This document shows positions 47,447-60,150 of a stretch of DNA of 64,000 bases, one piece after another. Where the stretch lies: NCBI GenBank assembly GCA_012932295.1, contig JAAONU010000016.1, positions 18,753,530-18,817,529 of the forward strand. Direction: 5' to 3'. Position numbers and translations under genes: made by a program. The notes under the pieces were generated by a model, which ran no database searches, was not told the DNA's origin, and saw only the letters and a list, made by a program, of their open reading frames with translations. Numbering within the stretch: the first letter of the stretch is position 1; the number at the start of each line of letters is the position of its first letter. The stretch is from Cyclina sinensis (taxonomy: Eukaryota > Mollusca > Bivalvia > Venerida > Veneridae).

Positions 47447-49036
47447 CACTGCTCAAATTAATTAAAGGAGCGCAAATATGTTATGGCATAAATTGCCCAC
47501 CATACCAGATGTTCGCTACAAAGTGCGTTTGTAGGTATCGACGGTCAATTTTCTCAAGAAACCCGTGCACTTTACAATAAATTTACAAAGCCTGGGTATT
47601 TTGTTTTTTCTTTTTGATGTGTAACCCCCGAATAACATTTACACTTTTGCATGTGTACAGTTCGTTCACTATAGCACATTTGACAAAATGAATGTTTAAT
47701 TGCAACCTTTTACTGTATCGGGTCTTTTGACAACGCTCCAGGGTGCGCGACGTCATTTAGCAACTACTGATGTTACTCGGGCGGTGCAGATGATCGAAAA
47801 TGGATTTACGCAATGTGAGGTGGCCACCGTTCTAGATGTTTCTCGTAGCGTTATTGCCAGGTTGTGGAGTCGTTATCAGGAGACTGGCGAATTCACTAGA
47901 AGACCTGGGCAAGGCCATCACCGCATTGCAACACCTCGTCAGGACCGATATCTGAGAACTTTCGCCCTCAGAAATGGTCAGTGTACTGCTACTGGCATTG
48001 AAATTGACTCCCGGCAAGCTAAAAGGGTTCGTGTGTCCACTCAAACTGTCCGAAATCGTCTTCATGAAGATAGTTTGGATGCCCAAAGACCTGCCAGAGG
48101 ACCAATTCTGACCGTAGCTCACCGGAGAGCTCGCTTGAAGTTTGCCCAGGAACACGTCACTTGGCAACTGTGCCACTGGCGATCTTTGCTCTTCACAGAC
48201 GAGAGCCGCTACCATGTTTCGACCTGTGACAGGCGTGTGAGGGTGTGACGTCGCCGAGAAAAGAGGTATGCGGAATGTAACATTATTCCATATGACAAGT
48301 TTGTGGGTCAGTTATGGTGGGGGCAGGGATATCCATTGACAGGCGCACAGACCTTTATGTGATTCCAGGAGGTAGTCTAACGGCCCTGAGATATCGGGAC
48401 GAGATCCTAGAACCAATTCTTAGGCCATATGCTGGTGTAATAGGTGAAACTTTTCGTTTAGTGCAAGATAATGCTCGAGCACACACTGCAAGAATCGTCC
48501 GGAACTTCTTTCATGATGAAGGTATTGAGGTCAAAGACTGGCCAGCGAGATCTCCCGATCTTAACCCTATACAGCATGTCTGGGACATGCTTTCTCGTAG
48601 ACTTTCTTTGGATCCGAACCCTATGCAGAACGTCCGTGATCTTTCTCATGCTCTTGTAGCTGAATGGGATGCCTTACCACATGATATGATCAGACGTATC
48701 ATCAGGAGCACGCCCAGATGATGCAGAGAGTGCCTAAACGCTCGAGGGGGATACACTTATTATTGACACTGACTATGAAACGTTTCCAGGCCTGAATCTA
48801 CTTTTACAGACATTGGTTGTTCTCCTGTAAGACCACCATTTCAAAGTTAATTTAAAAGTGTTCATATCCTAGACACTGTCTCTGTTCAGGAATGTGTCTG
48901 TTGACGATGTAAATGCCGATTTGTTTTTGTAAAAAGAACGATTGTGTTATTTCTGTAAAAGATGTTCATAAATCTGCTGAATGCGTCTAGTATTTTATAG
49001 ATTATATGGGCGCCCCTTTAATTGATTTGAGCAGGG
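47447..49036 (+). mobile_element. Tc1/mariner DNA transposon (inactive)
   Basis: The element is 1590 bp, flanked by TA target duplications (47445-47446 and 49037-49038). The terminal inverted repeats begin CACTGCTCAAATTAATTAAA on the left and, in reverse complement, CCCTGCTCAAATCAATTAAA on the right. It carries a broken transposase frame (47700-48721). It lies in the spacer between the two duplicated copies and has no counterpart inside them. Confidence 0.93.
47700..48721 (+). pseudogene. Tc1-like transposase, interrupted
   Basis: The N-terminal half (47700-48248) carries two helix-turn-helix DNA-binding regions (ENGFTQCEVATVLDVSRSVI and a Tc3-type second one) and the first catalytic Asp in LLFTDESRY. 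A TGA then replaces the usual Trp in RVRVWRRR, and the frame shifts before the second half (48314-48721). That half has the second Asp in QDNARAHTA and WPARSPDLNPIQHVWD. The third catalytic residue, normally Glu 34 residues after the second Asp (DD34E), is Gln. The stop, frameshift and E-to-Q change each indicate loss of activity. TIRs flank it at 47447 and 49036. Confidence 0.92.
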
Positions 49037-49038
49037 TA

Positions 49039-50179
49039 ATATTGTAGAAATGTAACGTATTAAATGAAAGTCTACGTAGCTAACTATATAGCTCAACTAT
49101 TTGAAATCATATTTTGTATATATCTGAACAAAAATATATCACAAGGGAGCTAATCAGATATCCAGTGGTTACGCGCTGATCAGTTAATTCAGGGGTCGAT
49201 ATAATTTCCCGCTCTTCCTGTTAACAACTTATTTTCTTGCAGATGAGGCATTTAACAAATAGTATCGGTGCTATACAATAAAAATGAAAAGGAATCAGGG
49301 GCTATTTTGGGATGATATTATGTCTTTCTACATTTTTCCTCCAGTGACTTCCTTTCACGACCCCCCACAACCCCATACACATACTTAAATACGATTAACC
49401 TTGTAAGTTATTTTAACTTAAAAGCTATCTAGATAAAATTTCTGTTGACAGCTAATAAAATCAGAACATTTTTAAGAGCCATTTTGTTGTCAGTCTAGCA
49501 GAAAAACATATTACATGTACTTATCCTGTTAAAAATTGCATTGCTTCTTAGCTTAAAGACATCAGCATGTGATGTCACAACATTTGTTACGGAAAGTTTC
49601 TGAAGCCGAGCCATAAAGGGGTTAGAACTCTAAATGGCATAGGTGCAAATGTAAAAAAAACTTAATCTTTATATATATTGCGACCACTGCCGCTCTTTTC
49701 TCGTGATATGAAATAGTTTTATGAAATAGTTTTACACTTTGTTATACACATGTTATACGCAAAAACATGTATTCTTAAACTGAACTAATTCAGAACCATT
49801 GAATTATTGTACACTTTTAACACAGCATTTACCTTAGTTTAACATGATTACTTTAAATGCCTTGTGGTTCTTTTCGTCGTTTTTACACGCGAATATAATT
49901 AATATGAACATCACGGCCTAAAGCCAATTAATGCACCAATTTAAAATTATAATTATAGATAAACAATCTATAATGACTTCATTCAAGGAACAAAAAATAT
50001 TTTATTTACATAATTAATTCGATCCTTTCCGTACATATAAAAAAAGCAAGCGATTTTCAATCAGTCGGTGAAAAGTTGAATACAACATTCAAGAAGTATT
50101 TATAATGGCTTTTTCTTATTTTTGGTTATTGTCCTTTGTAGTGATGACGTCTTGATTAATGGGCATTTAAACCTTACTA
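49039..50179. other. Gene-free stretch
   Basis: AT-rich with no supported gene. Confidence 0.55.
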
Positions 50180-51125
50180 TCTTATTTTCGGTCAAATTGA
50201 TATTTCTCGTTGAAATGCTAACATAATATAGGACATATCTCCAACTAACTTTTTTTCAGTCAACTTGGAGTTATATCTTTTTAAAGTTGATTGTGACATT
50301 TGGAAGCGGACATAACTTTGACTGTTATTATTTAAAGTCAACTTCCACTTATCTCCTATTAAAGTCCTGATGACTTATGCTTGGAGACATAACTCTTTTT
50401 GAAAGTCAACTTTGGATTATTTCCATTTGATTTAATGACAAGTTTTTTAATTGGACACAACGCTTTTTATTTCTCTCAGTCAATAAAGGGATCGTTTTCT
50501 TTCACTAAAGAACGCAATTTAAAAGGAGACACACCTTCCACTGTCTTATTTCCCGTCATTTTTATATAATCTTAATTTTGAAGACGTCTTATATAAGGGA
50601 AAATATTACTTCTTCATTTTAGCTTTTTTAAGTTTAACCCTTGAAATGATGATGTCATATTGAAGGGCAGACAAATCTAACAGTTTTATTTTCAGTCAAT
50701 TTAAAATTATTTCCCGCTGAAATGACCATGAAATGTTGTAGCAATCTATCTTATATTCAGTCAAGTTACCTCCCCTTGAATTGATGGCATAAGATTGAAT
50801 GGGAGACACTTCTTGCACTCTTACTTTGATTCAACCTTTGCTGTCTTATTTTCAGTCAACTTTGACGTATTGGTGACATTAGGGAATACGATACCTTTTT
50901 GAGTCAATCTCGGATCATTTCCTTTTGAAATGATGCCGTTATATCTCTTTGAAACAAAAACCTCAACTGAGTGTAATGTCTCTTTAAAGTTATAACGACA
51001 TATTAAAGTTTCACACCTTTAGCATCTTGCAGTCTTTTTTCGTAAAAGTGATGGCTTCATATGACCATTTCTTTTTTTCCCGTTCCGACAGTTAGGATTT
51101 GAAGTGATGATGTCGAGTTAAATGA
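50180..51125. repeat. Strongly diverged tandem repeat
   Basis: A phrase of the type TTATTTTCAGTCAACTTTGA, then (A/G)TTATTTCC-TTTGAAATGATG and then GAGACACA recurs about every 60-110 bases, for example near 50190, 50250, 50330, 50400, 50690, 50760, 50850 and 50910. Units are heavily mutated. The array ends within about 25 bases of the start of duplication copy B. Confidence 0.65.
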
Positions 51126-51474
51126 GACCCAACTAAATTACCAATTTACCGTTTCAGGCTTAAAAGGCATTTTGTTGCTACAAAATTGCCACATAAAGTA
51201 TCGGTTATTGAAAGCTGTAGAATATCTGTTTTCGATAAAAGTTTCTGCCTCAGTGCAGACAGACTCAGAGACAGATTAACATCACATGATACAGAATTAC
51301 TTCAAAAACAAATTCAAAAGTTTTAATTGAAAAAATGGATATCAAACTTTCGTAATTTAAGAATACATTGCGTTTCCTTTTTTAACTTTTATATAAATAT
51401 AATTGTATAATTTTCTTTTTATGATCCGTTTTTATGATCAGGTGCTGGATAATAAATTATAAGCCAAGTTAAAC

Positions 51475-51725
51475 AACAAGAGGCCCAAGTGAAAAAAAAA
51501 TTGAGTGGGGGAGGGCAAGTACCTAGTCATATAAGATGAAAAAAAGAATTTTAGGGAGTCAAGAACCTATGAGTTAAAAAAAAGCGGCCGGGGGTGGGGG
51601 ACGTAAAAAAATAAGGGATGGATGGGTGGGGGGAGTGGGGGAGGGTAACGTGGGAGGGGTGGAGTCCCCATGCAGATTGAGGGGGAGAGGGAGGGGCAGT
51701 ACTTACCCATCTCATGTCAGTTAAT
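51475..51725. repeat. Copy B-specific insertion with a G-rich tract
   Basis: It starts AACAAGAGGCCCAAGTG, an opening seen in bivalve repeats. It includes a strongly G-rich plus strand at about 51588-51700 with many GGG and GGGG runs, which could fold as G-quadruplexes. Copy A has no equivalent at its matching position near 35080. Confidence 0.6.
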
Positions 51726-51772
51726 ATTTTAATAAGAAACAATCCTGGATCAGATATTACTTATTCTATCGC

Positions 51773-52000
51773 ACAACAACAGGATAAATAGCAATGGATT
51801 AATAGCGTAAGCCGATCTCACAAAAATAGAACTGATGAAAAAGGTAAAAATAAAACTCATCCATTGAGACAAACGAACGAGTAGGCTGTGATAGAATAAT
51901 GGACAGAGCCCAAGTCAAGCTGACAACGAAGAGCCAAAAAGGGGAAAAGGTGCCATCACTGGAGGCGATCAGTGACGCATTAGTTGCCAAGGAAGTTTAT
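51773..52000 (+). pseudogene. Decayed copy of exon A1
   Basis: It aligns to 35158-35383 (exon A1) but lacks the acceptor and first 14 or so codons and contains stops and frameshifts. The first loop Cys codon TGC is now TGA, while the second Cys codon remains. No function is expected. Confidence 0.8.
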
Positions 52001-52369
52001 TTGACTTACTTAAAAAGAATGTACTCTTCTGAAAGATTTTTAATATTACTTGAGATTGCTCGAATTTTAATTAAAATTAAAAGGAAAATAAACTAAAGGA
52101 AATAAAAAGGATTTTGAAAGTTCGTTTTACAAAAATAGAATAAAGTAAATTACTGTTTTATATTTAGAAGTATGTTAATTCTCTTCACAGCTTTTAACAA
52201 CTGTCATCTTTCATTTGATTAGTACTGTTTCAATGATATAATGAGTTTTTGTCAGGAAAAGTACTAGATGTTGGCGATAGGCACTCATTCCAAAATTAAT
52301 GTGGTTAGTTTGGCAAATAGTTTTCAAAATCAACTATTCAAATTCTAAATTGATATATCAATTAAATGT

Positions 52370-53665
52370 GTTTATTCCAACTAGGCTCTTGTCACCTACG
52401 GGATGCCCCAAGAATCGATCTTTGGTCCCTTGTTACTTTTAATATAAGTTAACGATATATCGGATGTGTTAAAACCAATCTTTTATTGTATGCTAATGAC
52501 TCAGGGATTCTTGTTCATGGTAAAAGAATAGCCGACATTGAATTTCTTTTATCTGCAGAACTGGAGCATGTAAGTGAATGGCTTGTAGATAACAAGCTGC
52601 AACTTCATCTCGGTAAGGCTGAGTCTATTCTCTTCGGTTCGAAGCCCAAGTTAAGGTCACAATGTTCCTTAAATAGTTCTTGTAATGGTAATGATATTCA
52701 GGCCACTAGTTCAAATAAGTATCTTGGTGCTGTTTTGGATCAAAATTTTACCTGTAATAAAATTGCGAAATTGGTCAGTGGTTACAAAGTCAAGTACCCG
52801 ATTGAAGCAATTGCATAGTAAGAGCTAATGTTTGGATCTTCATACAAGGAAAACTTTGGTCATGTCTTTAGTGCAATGTCATTTTGACTATATCTGTTCT
52901 CTTTGGTACCCTAGTTTGACTCAGTATTGGAAAACAAGGCTTCAAACTTCCAAAAATAAATGAGTTAGATATGTTCTTAATATGAATACTAGGTCTCAAG
53001 GTCGAATAGAGCAGTTTAAATCCCTTAACTGGCTACCTGTTTAGAGAGTAGATCAGTTAACCCTTGGCATGTTCAAAGAATAAAGTCAGACATGTGTTAT
53101 TTTTAAATAAAGCATTTAAATTCTTCTTATTATGCTAAAGTACAAGAATTTTAGCTTTAATATACTTTTTATTAATGTTGGTTATTGTGCTGTATTTTAC
53201 AGCAATTTGATCTTTGTCCAAATAGAAGATAGACCTCTCATTTATTTATAATGTTAACAATGTGATATATAGTAGTTGTCCAAGGTTTTTAAGCTGATAA
53301 TACCTTAGATGCAATTCTTATCTCTTTTTCAACTTAACTGGATGTGATATTTATATGCCATCTCATTTAGAGTTTTCCAAAAAATGTAAAGTTGTGCTTA
53401 ATTAGAATATGACTTTTCTGTGTCATGCTGCAAATATCTTGGACCACAATGGAAATAAGAGGAATCCTTTTCTCTTTTATGTGTTATTGCCGGACATTAA
53501 ATGGTTTAATTTATCTCATAAATTATATTATTTATATGTCATGCATTACTTCTAGTCTGATAGTTATTCACATTTTGTTATTATGTATCATGCATCTATT
53601 TGTTGTTTTTATCATGCCATGTTTATGTACACTCTATGCCAAAATAAAACTGCTAACTCAGCAAA
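52370..53665 (+). mobile_element. LINE reverse-transcriptase remnant
   Basis: Forward frames give VTYGMPQESIFGPLLL, then VNDISDV, then YANDSGILVHGKRIADIEFL, SEWLVDNKLQLHLGKAESIL and SNKYLGAVLDQ. These match reverse-transcriptase motifs GVPQGSILGPLLF, YADD (here YAND, so the catalytic Asp is changed), the D-NKL-LN-x-KT-x-x-I/MLFG region and KYLGV-LD. Degenerate thumb-region text (RLQTSKNK...IEQFKSLNWLPV) follows, and the copy ends in an A-rich tail before TTTAGCATC. It fits the CR1/L2/Jockey group of non-LTR elements. It replaces the region that holds exon A2 in copy A. Confidence 0.8.
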
Positions 53666-54502
53666 AAAAGCTTTAGCATCAAACATAGAGATTTGTCAAA
53701 ATCTTAGTAATTAACGATAAGATTAAAAATGAACAGCAAATAGTTTTTACGCTTTTACGTATCGGAATTCACGTAACATTGTTTTAAAGAAAAAATAAAA
53801 CATTTAAAACATTTTAATGGATTGAAAAATACGTTGTAAACCTCCTTAATACAGAAAAGAAACATGGTCAGGGCACTTTATTTTAATAAACAAATCGGAA
53901 AAAATGAAATCATACACTGGATTGCTTGCGAAACAGTTTTTCATTGCTTATCCAAATTGTGTAAACTTTAAGCAGAGTAAAAAGAAAAAGTAACCTTTAG
54001 CCAAGAAGACAATGGCACTGCTTCATTTTAACTTTTGTAAGAAACCAGATAATTGTGATTAATTGGTATTTTTCAAGTCAACATGTATTTTGCATTAAAC
54101 AATTTATTCTTTGCAAGCAATTTATATTCAAATGTAAACAAAGTTGAATTTTTGCACTCCAGAATATGAACAATAATGTCGATTCGGGAAACGCTGTGTG
54201 TGGCATTCCCTATGCTGGTAGATCTTTTCATAAATACAGGATGGTCTTACATGATACGGATTCAAAAACAATATATTTTAAGTGACTATAAGGGGTCTTA
54301 AACTCTAACAGGAGCAGTTTAACCGTATGAATGCTTTAGAATATTTACATACTATTCGATAATGAATCGTAAGCTTTTAATTCCACAACCTTAAAGCATT
54401 TTCTATAAAGGTAGCCTAGTTTCTATAAACACAATAGTCATTGTTATAAAAACGTGTAGGAATCTTCTACAGACTAGGTCTTAAATGTTAATGTCTTATC
54501 AG

Positions 54503-54538
54503 GTGCGACATGAAAACCTTTTCTACAAAAACGAATGA
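54503..54538 (+). pseudogene. Decayed copy of exon A3
   Basis: After ATGTCTTATCAG, the sequence follows exon A3 (VRHEN) but has a one-base insertion and reaches TGA after 11 codons. The rest of the exon is deleted and the next sequence aligns to about 39780 of copy A. Confidence 0.8.
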
Positions 54539-54539
54539 C

Positions 54540-56189
54540 GAATTATTAGAACCAGACAAAAACTGACTCGTTCAAACACTCGTCGTATTGAGACTTGCTT
54601 AATGAAACTGAAAATATTAAACATTGTCAGTCCTCCTTACACAGCAACCAGCAAAGAAAAACAATAGCGTATATAACATGCATGTATTGCAAATGATGCT
54701 TATTTCAGGTCTTATTATCAACTTAAACTGGCATTTAACCCTCAGCCTGCTAAATATCTTCAATGGACTTGTACAATTTGGAAAGATCCATTAATTGTTT
54801 ATGGGGATGCTTTATGAAAATTATCAGACTGCACGGATGTGAAGGCTGATTGTGGTCTGCACTTGTCGCAAGGCAAACACAGTTGCCGCTAGCAAGAGAA
54901 GGGTTCATTTCGAATGGATGCAGATTCACACAAAAAATGCACTTACAAATGCAATTATTTATGTGTAATGGTGTCAAAGTCGTACCATCCTAGCAAACAA
55001 AACAACTGTCATAAATCATTTAAAACAAAGTAAATGGTCAAGAATATTAAAAATGAGTGTTCCTTATCACTTCTCTGTTGTTCCCTTGTTTGAAATATTT
55101 TTACAGACGTATCTCAGCAAACTGCTTTAATTGCATATCAAAAGTAAAACAAAAATTAGTTTTATTTTTTGTAATCTTTTCTTTTCTTTCAAAGTTATAA
55201 TGATTAGGTGCATTAAAATAACAAATTTTAGGTTTTACGTGGTTCTTGAAAACAAATTATAAGTTCACGTAAACAAACTGTCAAGGACATACAAATCAAG
55301 GCTATTTCTAAGATTTTAAATGCGCTTTATGTCTCACATCTGTGTGGATTTTAAAAGTATTTTTGAGAGTGCATGCAGTCATTAAAATCTATCATTTTAA
55401 AACAAAATTTCATAAGAATTAGCGATTAACAGTTATAACTTATCTTTACAGAACAGCCCTTCTGAAAGAAGTAGCGTTTAAAGTTATTATTATGAGTTAT
55501 TATTTATAAAAAATAGTTAAGAATGTAGCACTACGGATTGTTAAAATCTTTTAGAGATCTTAAACTGACAATGACCGTAAAAGGTTAAGTAAAGTATCTC
55601 TGTATGTCAGAGAAATTATTATCTTTTAAATGAAGAGGAAAATAAACGAAAACATTCTCAATAGCTGAATCAATCAATTAGTAAACTAATAGTTTGATTA
55701 GGAACATTTAAAAATTTAATTTTGCACGAACATTGTTAAGCTATTTACATATAGTCATATTTGGTAAATCGTAAGTACCAAGTACTGTGTTATTAAAAGA
55801 ACCAAAGGTAAATGTACTATAACTTTGAAATATTTAGCTAGGTCAGTTGCTGAGAACGTTTGAATATGCAATGCTACTTGGATGGTGTGGTCATTTTGAT
55901 AACAGTTTGTAACAATAAAATCGGTAGAACTGATTTATGCTTCCCTTAGTAGCACTTATTCACAATGAATGTATTTGTAACTATTTTTGTCGTAAAATTA
56001 CCGATATGAAATAAAAGTACAGCTTTCACTGAATGCGAATGACACCTCCAAAATACAACCTTGCCAGAGGCAAAAGGGGAAAATACCAAGTAGGAATTAA
56101 ATAAGTAAGGTAGAGTTATAAGTCTTGTATACCAGACTTCCTTAAAAATATTCAATTAATTTCAATAAAAATAACTATGCGTGAAACAG
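54540..56189. other. Gene-free part of copy B
   Basis: It aligns to 39780-41270 of copy A. No supported gene. Confidence 0.5.
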
Positions 56190-57690
56190 CGTTATCAAGG
56201 AGGCATCATTTGTGCTAAAATTTTTCAAAATCACTTGTTGCTGAATGTACACGAAATATTGACGACCGCTAAGGGTGACCTTGACCTTTGAGGAACGCAG
56301 CTGAGAGTTGTGTGCAACAAATGTTCTCTACGTGTTTACAATTTGTGCCAATTTACTTCGAAATCTTTTCATGCATAAAAAAGTTACAGAGTGGATGCGA
56401 AATATGGAAGACTTCCAAGTGTGACCTTGACCTTTGAGATACACATCTGGGAACTGTATCACATGGTCTCTCGTTTTACATTTGTGCCAACTTTTTTCGA
56501 AATCTCTTAATGCTTGACAAAGTAATAGCCCAAACAAGAAGTGGACCGACCAACCAATAAACATGGTGATTTCTATATACACCAAACTTCGTTTGTTGGG
56601 GTATAAAAAGAATTGCCGGGTAGTGCTGTGATTCTTACAACTGCACTTTCTATCACTTAATCTATCTATTGTTTTGAATATCAAGCGTATACCTTGAACA
56701 GTTTTAAGTAATTCTCCAAAGAGCATCGTTAAAAATAATAAAGAAAGTTCAAGGTTGAGTTCGGCCAAGGACTAAGTTAAATATGTGAACATGAAGATTC
56801 GTTATTTAGTGAATTTATTTGTTTTCCTTTATAAGTCTATATAAATAAAGTAACCCCGGGGCCAATTTTAACCCTAGGGAGAAAATTTGAAAAACTTTGT
56901 TAAAGTCAAGGATACAATGCTACATACCCAATATCTAAGTTCTACGACCTTCAATATCTGACAAGAAGACTTTCAGAACAAAATATATTTTACATAAAGT
57001 GGACCCCTGTGACAGGGCTAATTCTGACCCCAGGACATAATTTATTACCTACTAAACAATGATATATACAAATTATCTAAGCTTAAGGGTATACAATTTC
57101 AGACAGGAAGATTTTCAAAAATTTCCTTATACAACGTTATGTTAAACAAAAGACTGAAACTGCAGAAATGATTCGAACAGTCTTTGCAAAACAAACTTTG
57201 CAACCCTACATACCAAATACCTTTTGTCTAGAGCATTAGGTTACTGACAAGAAGATTTTCAAAGACTTTTTATTTCACACAAATACGAACCATGGGGTTC
57301 GGCCAGTTTTCATCCAAGGTGTTTAATTTGAATAATCTTGGCCTCTAGATGACACCCCGTACATAATATCTTAGCCCTAGGCCTTGCGCTTCAAATCCCT
57401 TTTATAATTTTAGAAATATGCTAAGGACAAGCATTTAAACATTAACAAGAATTATAAAGGGAAACAACTCAAAAGTGTGGGCAGTTAGAGTAATAGTTCT
57501 TAAATAGTCCTCCTATTGCCCTCTATCAATGTGCCTAATATCAATCAAATGCATTTCACAGTTAAATAGTTATGCTCCGGAAAAACATAACAATTAAGGG
57601 GAGACAATGAGAAAACTATACAATGGACAGGCGAACGTACAGACGAACAAATCGCCGACAATATGCTCACCCTTTGGGAAGCATAAAAGC
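56190..57690. repeat. Bivalve-type composite repeat with GACCTTGACCTTTGA blocks (copy B)
   Basis: Counterpart of 41270-42920. TGACCTTGACCTTTGAG occurs near 56277 and 56422, and the block ends CGCCGACAATATGCTCACCC. Confidence 0.6.
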
Positions 57691-57925
57691 CATCTTTAAT
57701 ATAAGATAGGACACGGCTTTAACAAGTCAAAATAAAAACGTGCTCTGGTAGATGCCAAGCACAATGCGATATTGACATGTCTGTAAAGTATAAATGAGTG
57801 CATATTCTAACCGTGAGCTTGTCCTGGATTGTTTCTTTCTTTCAAACGTAACTCGAATGTCTGAGCACTGAAACTAGCATCATGGTGCCAATTGCTAATT
57901 GTCTGTGTGGTTACATGTATTTCAG

Positions 57926-58012
57926 TTGCATTTATTAACAGAAGACTTAATTGACACTGGAAGACAATACATCGGTCTTGTGCACAAGGTGTTGAATGCT
58001 CTCGTCATCTAA
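57926..58012 (+). pseudogene. Exon relic A4, copy B
   Basis: After TGTATTTCAG, phase 0 gives 28 codons, LHLLTEDLIDTGRQYIGLVH and eight more residues ending VI, then TAA. Copy A stops after 11 codons. It has no cysteine or dibasic site. Whether it was ever coding is uncertain. Confidence 0.25.
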
Positions 58013-58766
58013 TACGCCACATTTCCGTAGGTTTTGAAAGCAGATCAATATATGTTCGATGACGCTTTGTGACAAGTTCAAAGTATAAGCAAAATTCATC
58101 TGGCACATTCATACCAGTCCTGAAACATACCGTTCCTAATCGTAATAATTATTTCTCCTCAAGAAAGTTGCCTTCTCAAACAAGTCCTGAAACATACCGA
58201 TCCAAACGCTAATATTTATCTCTCCATAAGGAAGATGCATTCTCAAACACTGATTCACTGTAATAACCAATTTAACAAACGGCAAAATTACCTTTGTTAA
58301 CAAATTGTTTTAATCAGATATGTAAAATCGTGTACATGTGCGTCAAAACTTGTTTTTTGGGGCTGTAAAATTCCTTCGCTAAACGTAAAATTATTGCAAA
58401 TACAATCTGAAAAATCTCTGGTATATTAGTGATGAATTTGCGTTTTTTTTCTGTAACCAGACTAAGAAGTTGCATTTATGAAATTTTAAATAGTTCACTT
58501 TTTAGCCAATATCATACAAGTTTTTCCGGCTCATATTGCAGCCATTTGAGTAATATCTTCTGTGAATAGTCTCCAATGGGAGATAAGAAATGCTTGAAAA
58601 TGATAAAAGCCACCAAGTTCTGTGAATTATCCCTTCAATTGAAAGTCAGTCTCAGCAATGCACGTAATTTCTTGTGTATTGTTCGTATGAAATTTAAAGA
58701 TGGAAGACGCGAATGAATTTCATTCCACGGCACATTTTGTGTTAATATTTCATGTTGTTTTTTCAG

Positions 58767-58823
58767 CTGACTTTTACTGAACACTCTACGGAAGACATTC
58801 TTGATTCCAGAAATGGCGAATGA
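58767..58823 (+). pseudogene. Exon relic A5, copy B
   Basis: After TTTTTTCAG, phase 0 gives LTFTEHSTEDILDSRNGE and then TGA, following exon A5 of copy A for 13 residues before diverging. Confidence 0.4.
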
Positions 58824-58849
58824 AAATTGACCATAGCAAGATAGGAGGC

Positions 58850-60150
58850 ATTTACCTTCTTCTTCTATTAAGCTGGAGGTCTTTCTACTCCTAAGCGTTA
58901 TGCTTACTTTATATGGACTGAAGTTGAACCTATCTCCTTGAATTTTACATAAAATTTGTTATATTAGGATATTTTTACCTGAAAAGTGTAAATCAACCGT
59001 AACTTTTCCCTTAAATTCTAAAGTCTCAACAGAACTAGGCATTTTAGGTTATAGACACAAGTTGGCTTCTTAGAGAAGCATTCAAAGTGTTATGCCCAAG
59101 AATTGAATTGTACATGTGACAACATCTACATGCAATATTTCTTGCGATATTGATAGTTATCTTCCTGCTTTAATGTTTCTCTCAATGCTAGTAAACATTG
59201 TTGGAGTGAACGTTCTGCCTTATTTGAATTTAGACTACTTGGCTTGCACATTAAGTTAGAATATTCATGCAGCTACTTGATTAATGCATATGTACCTTAA
59301 TATGACCTGGTTTTTTATTCTCAACAAATCTACAGGTCTTGCGAGTGGGTGTGTTGGGGAATATGGCATTTCTGTCTGCCTAATTTATCCATTTTTTCAG
59401 TCTCCGCCCGTAAGAAAGACTTACAATCGTTATAATAACCCAATTTGCTATAACATAATGCTTATTTGTTTTTAAATTTCAAATTAAATGTTTCTATCAA
59501 ATGTTTGAAGATGTGTGAAACATGCTTCTTCGGCATTAACAGTTGCAAAACGCCAAAGTCTGAATTGTACGTCTGCTGCTGCACGTGCAGTAAATAAATT
59601 TCAATTTTATTTCAGTCGTTATTAAAATTATGCAACTATATTTTTATTACAACCAATTTCTCTGTTAAATTTTAACACTTCATTTAACTAAAAACCCAAC
59701 AAATATCTGCCAATCACCATGACAAAATCAGATTCAAACATTGAATGCAGCATTCATCGCTTATCTCTCGATAAAAACAGTAAGAAGGAGAAATCTTATA
59801 ATTGCACATTGTTTTAACTAGAGCTGCAAATGGGACCACAGATAGGATCGCAAGGCCGCAGAATAAGGATGTCTGAAAAATCTCCGGCTCCAGACGCCAT
59901 GTTACATTTTCATTGTCCACAGACACACTGTCGCCGTTCGAAAACTCGCCACTATATTGGGTGATGCCCTAGGGGACATAACCCAAAACTCATGTCCCAG
60001 TGAGTGATTAAGAAGATGATTTTGAAGCATGCCGTGAAATACGTATCGGTAATCTGTTTCAATACGCCTTGCAAAATAAAAATTCTAAAATAAACATCCT
60101 TCGAAATAAAAAGCAAGGCTACACATGTATTCGTGTAGAGTTGTAAAATA
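58850..60150. other. Block present only in copy B
   Basis: About 1.3 kb between the A5 relic and the next A/B alignment (GGCTAATATTTATTG) has no counterpart in copy A. It holds an acceptor-like ATTTTTTCAG followed by 25 open codons (59401-59478) and a CpG-richer region on the minus strand (59820-60000) with an ATG in good context. No family was recognised. Insertion in B or deletion in A cannot be told apart here. Confidence 0.45.
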
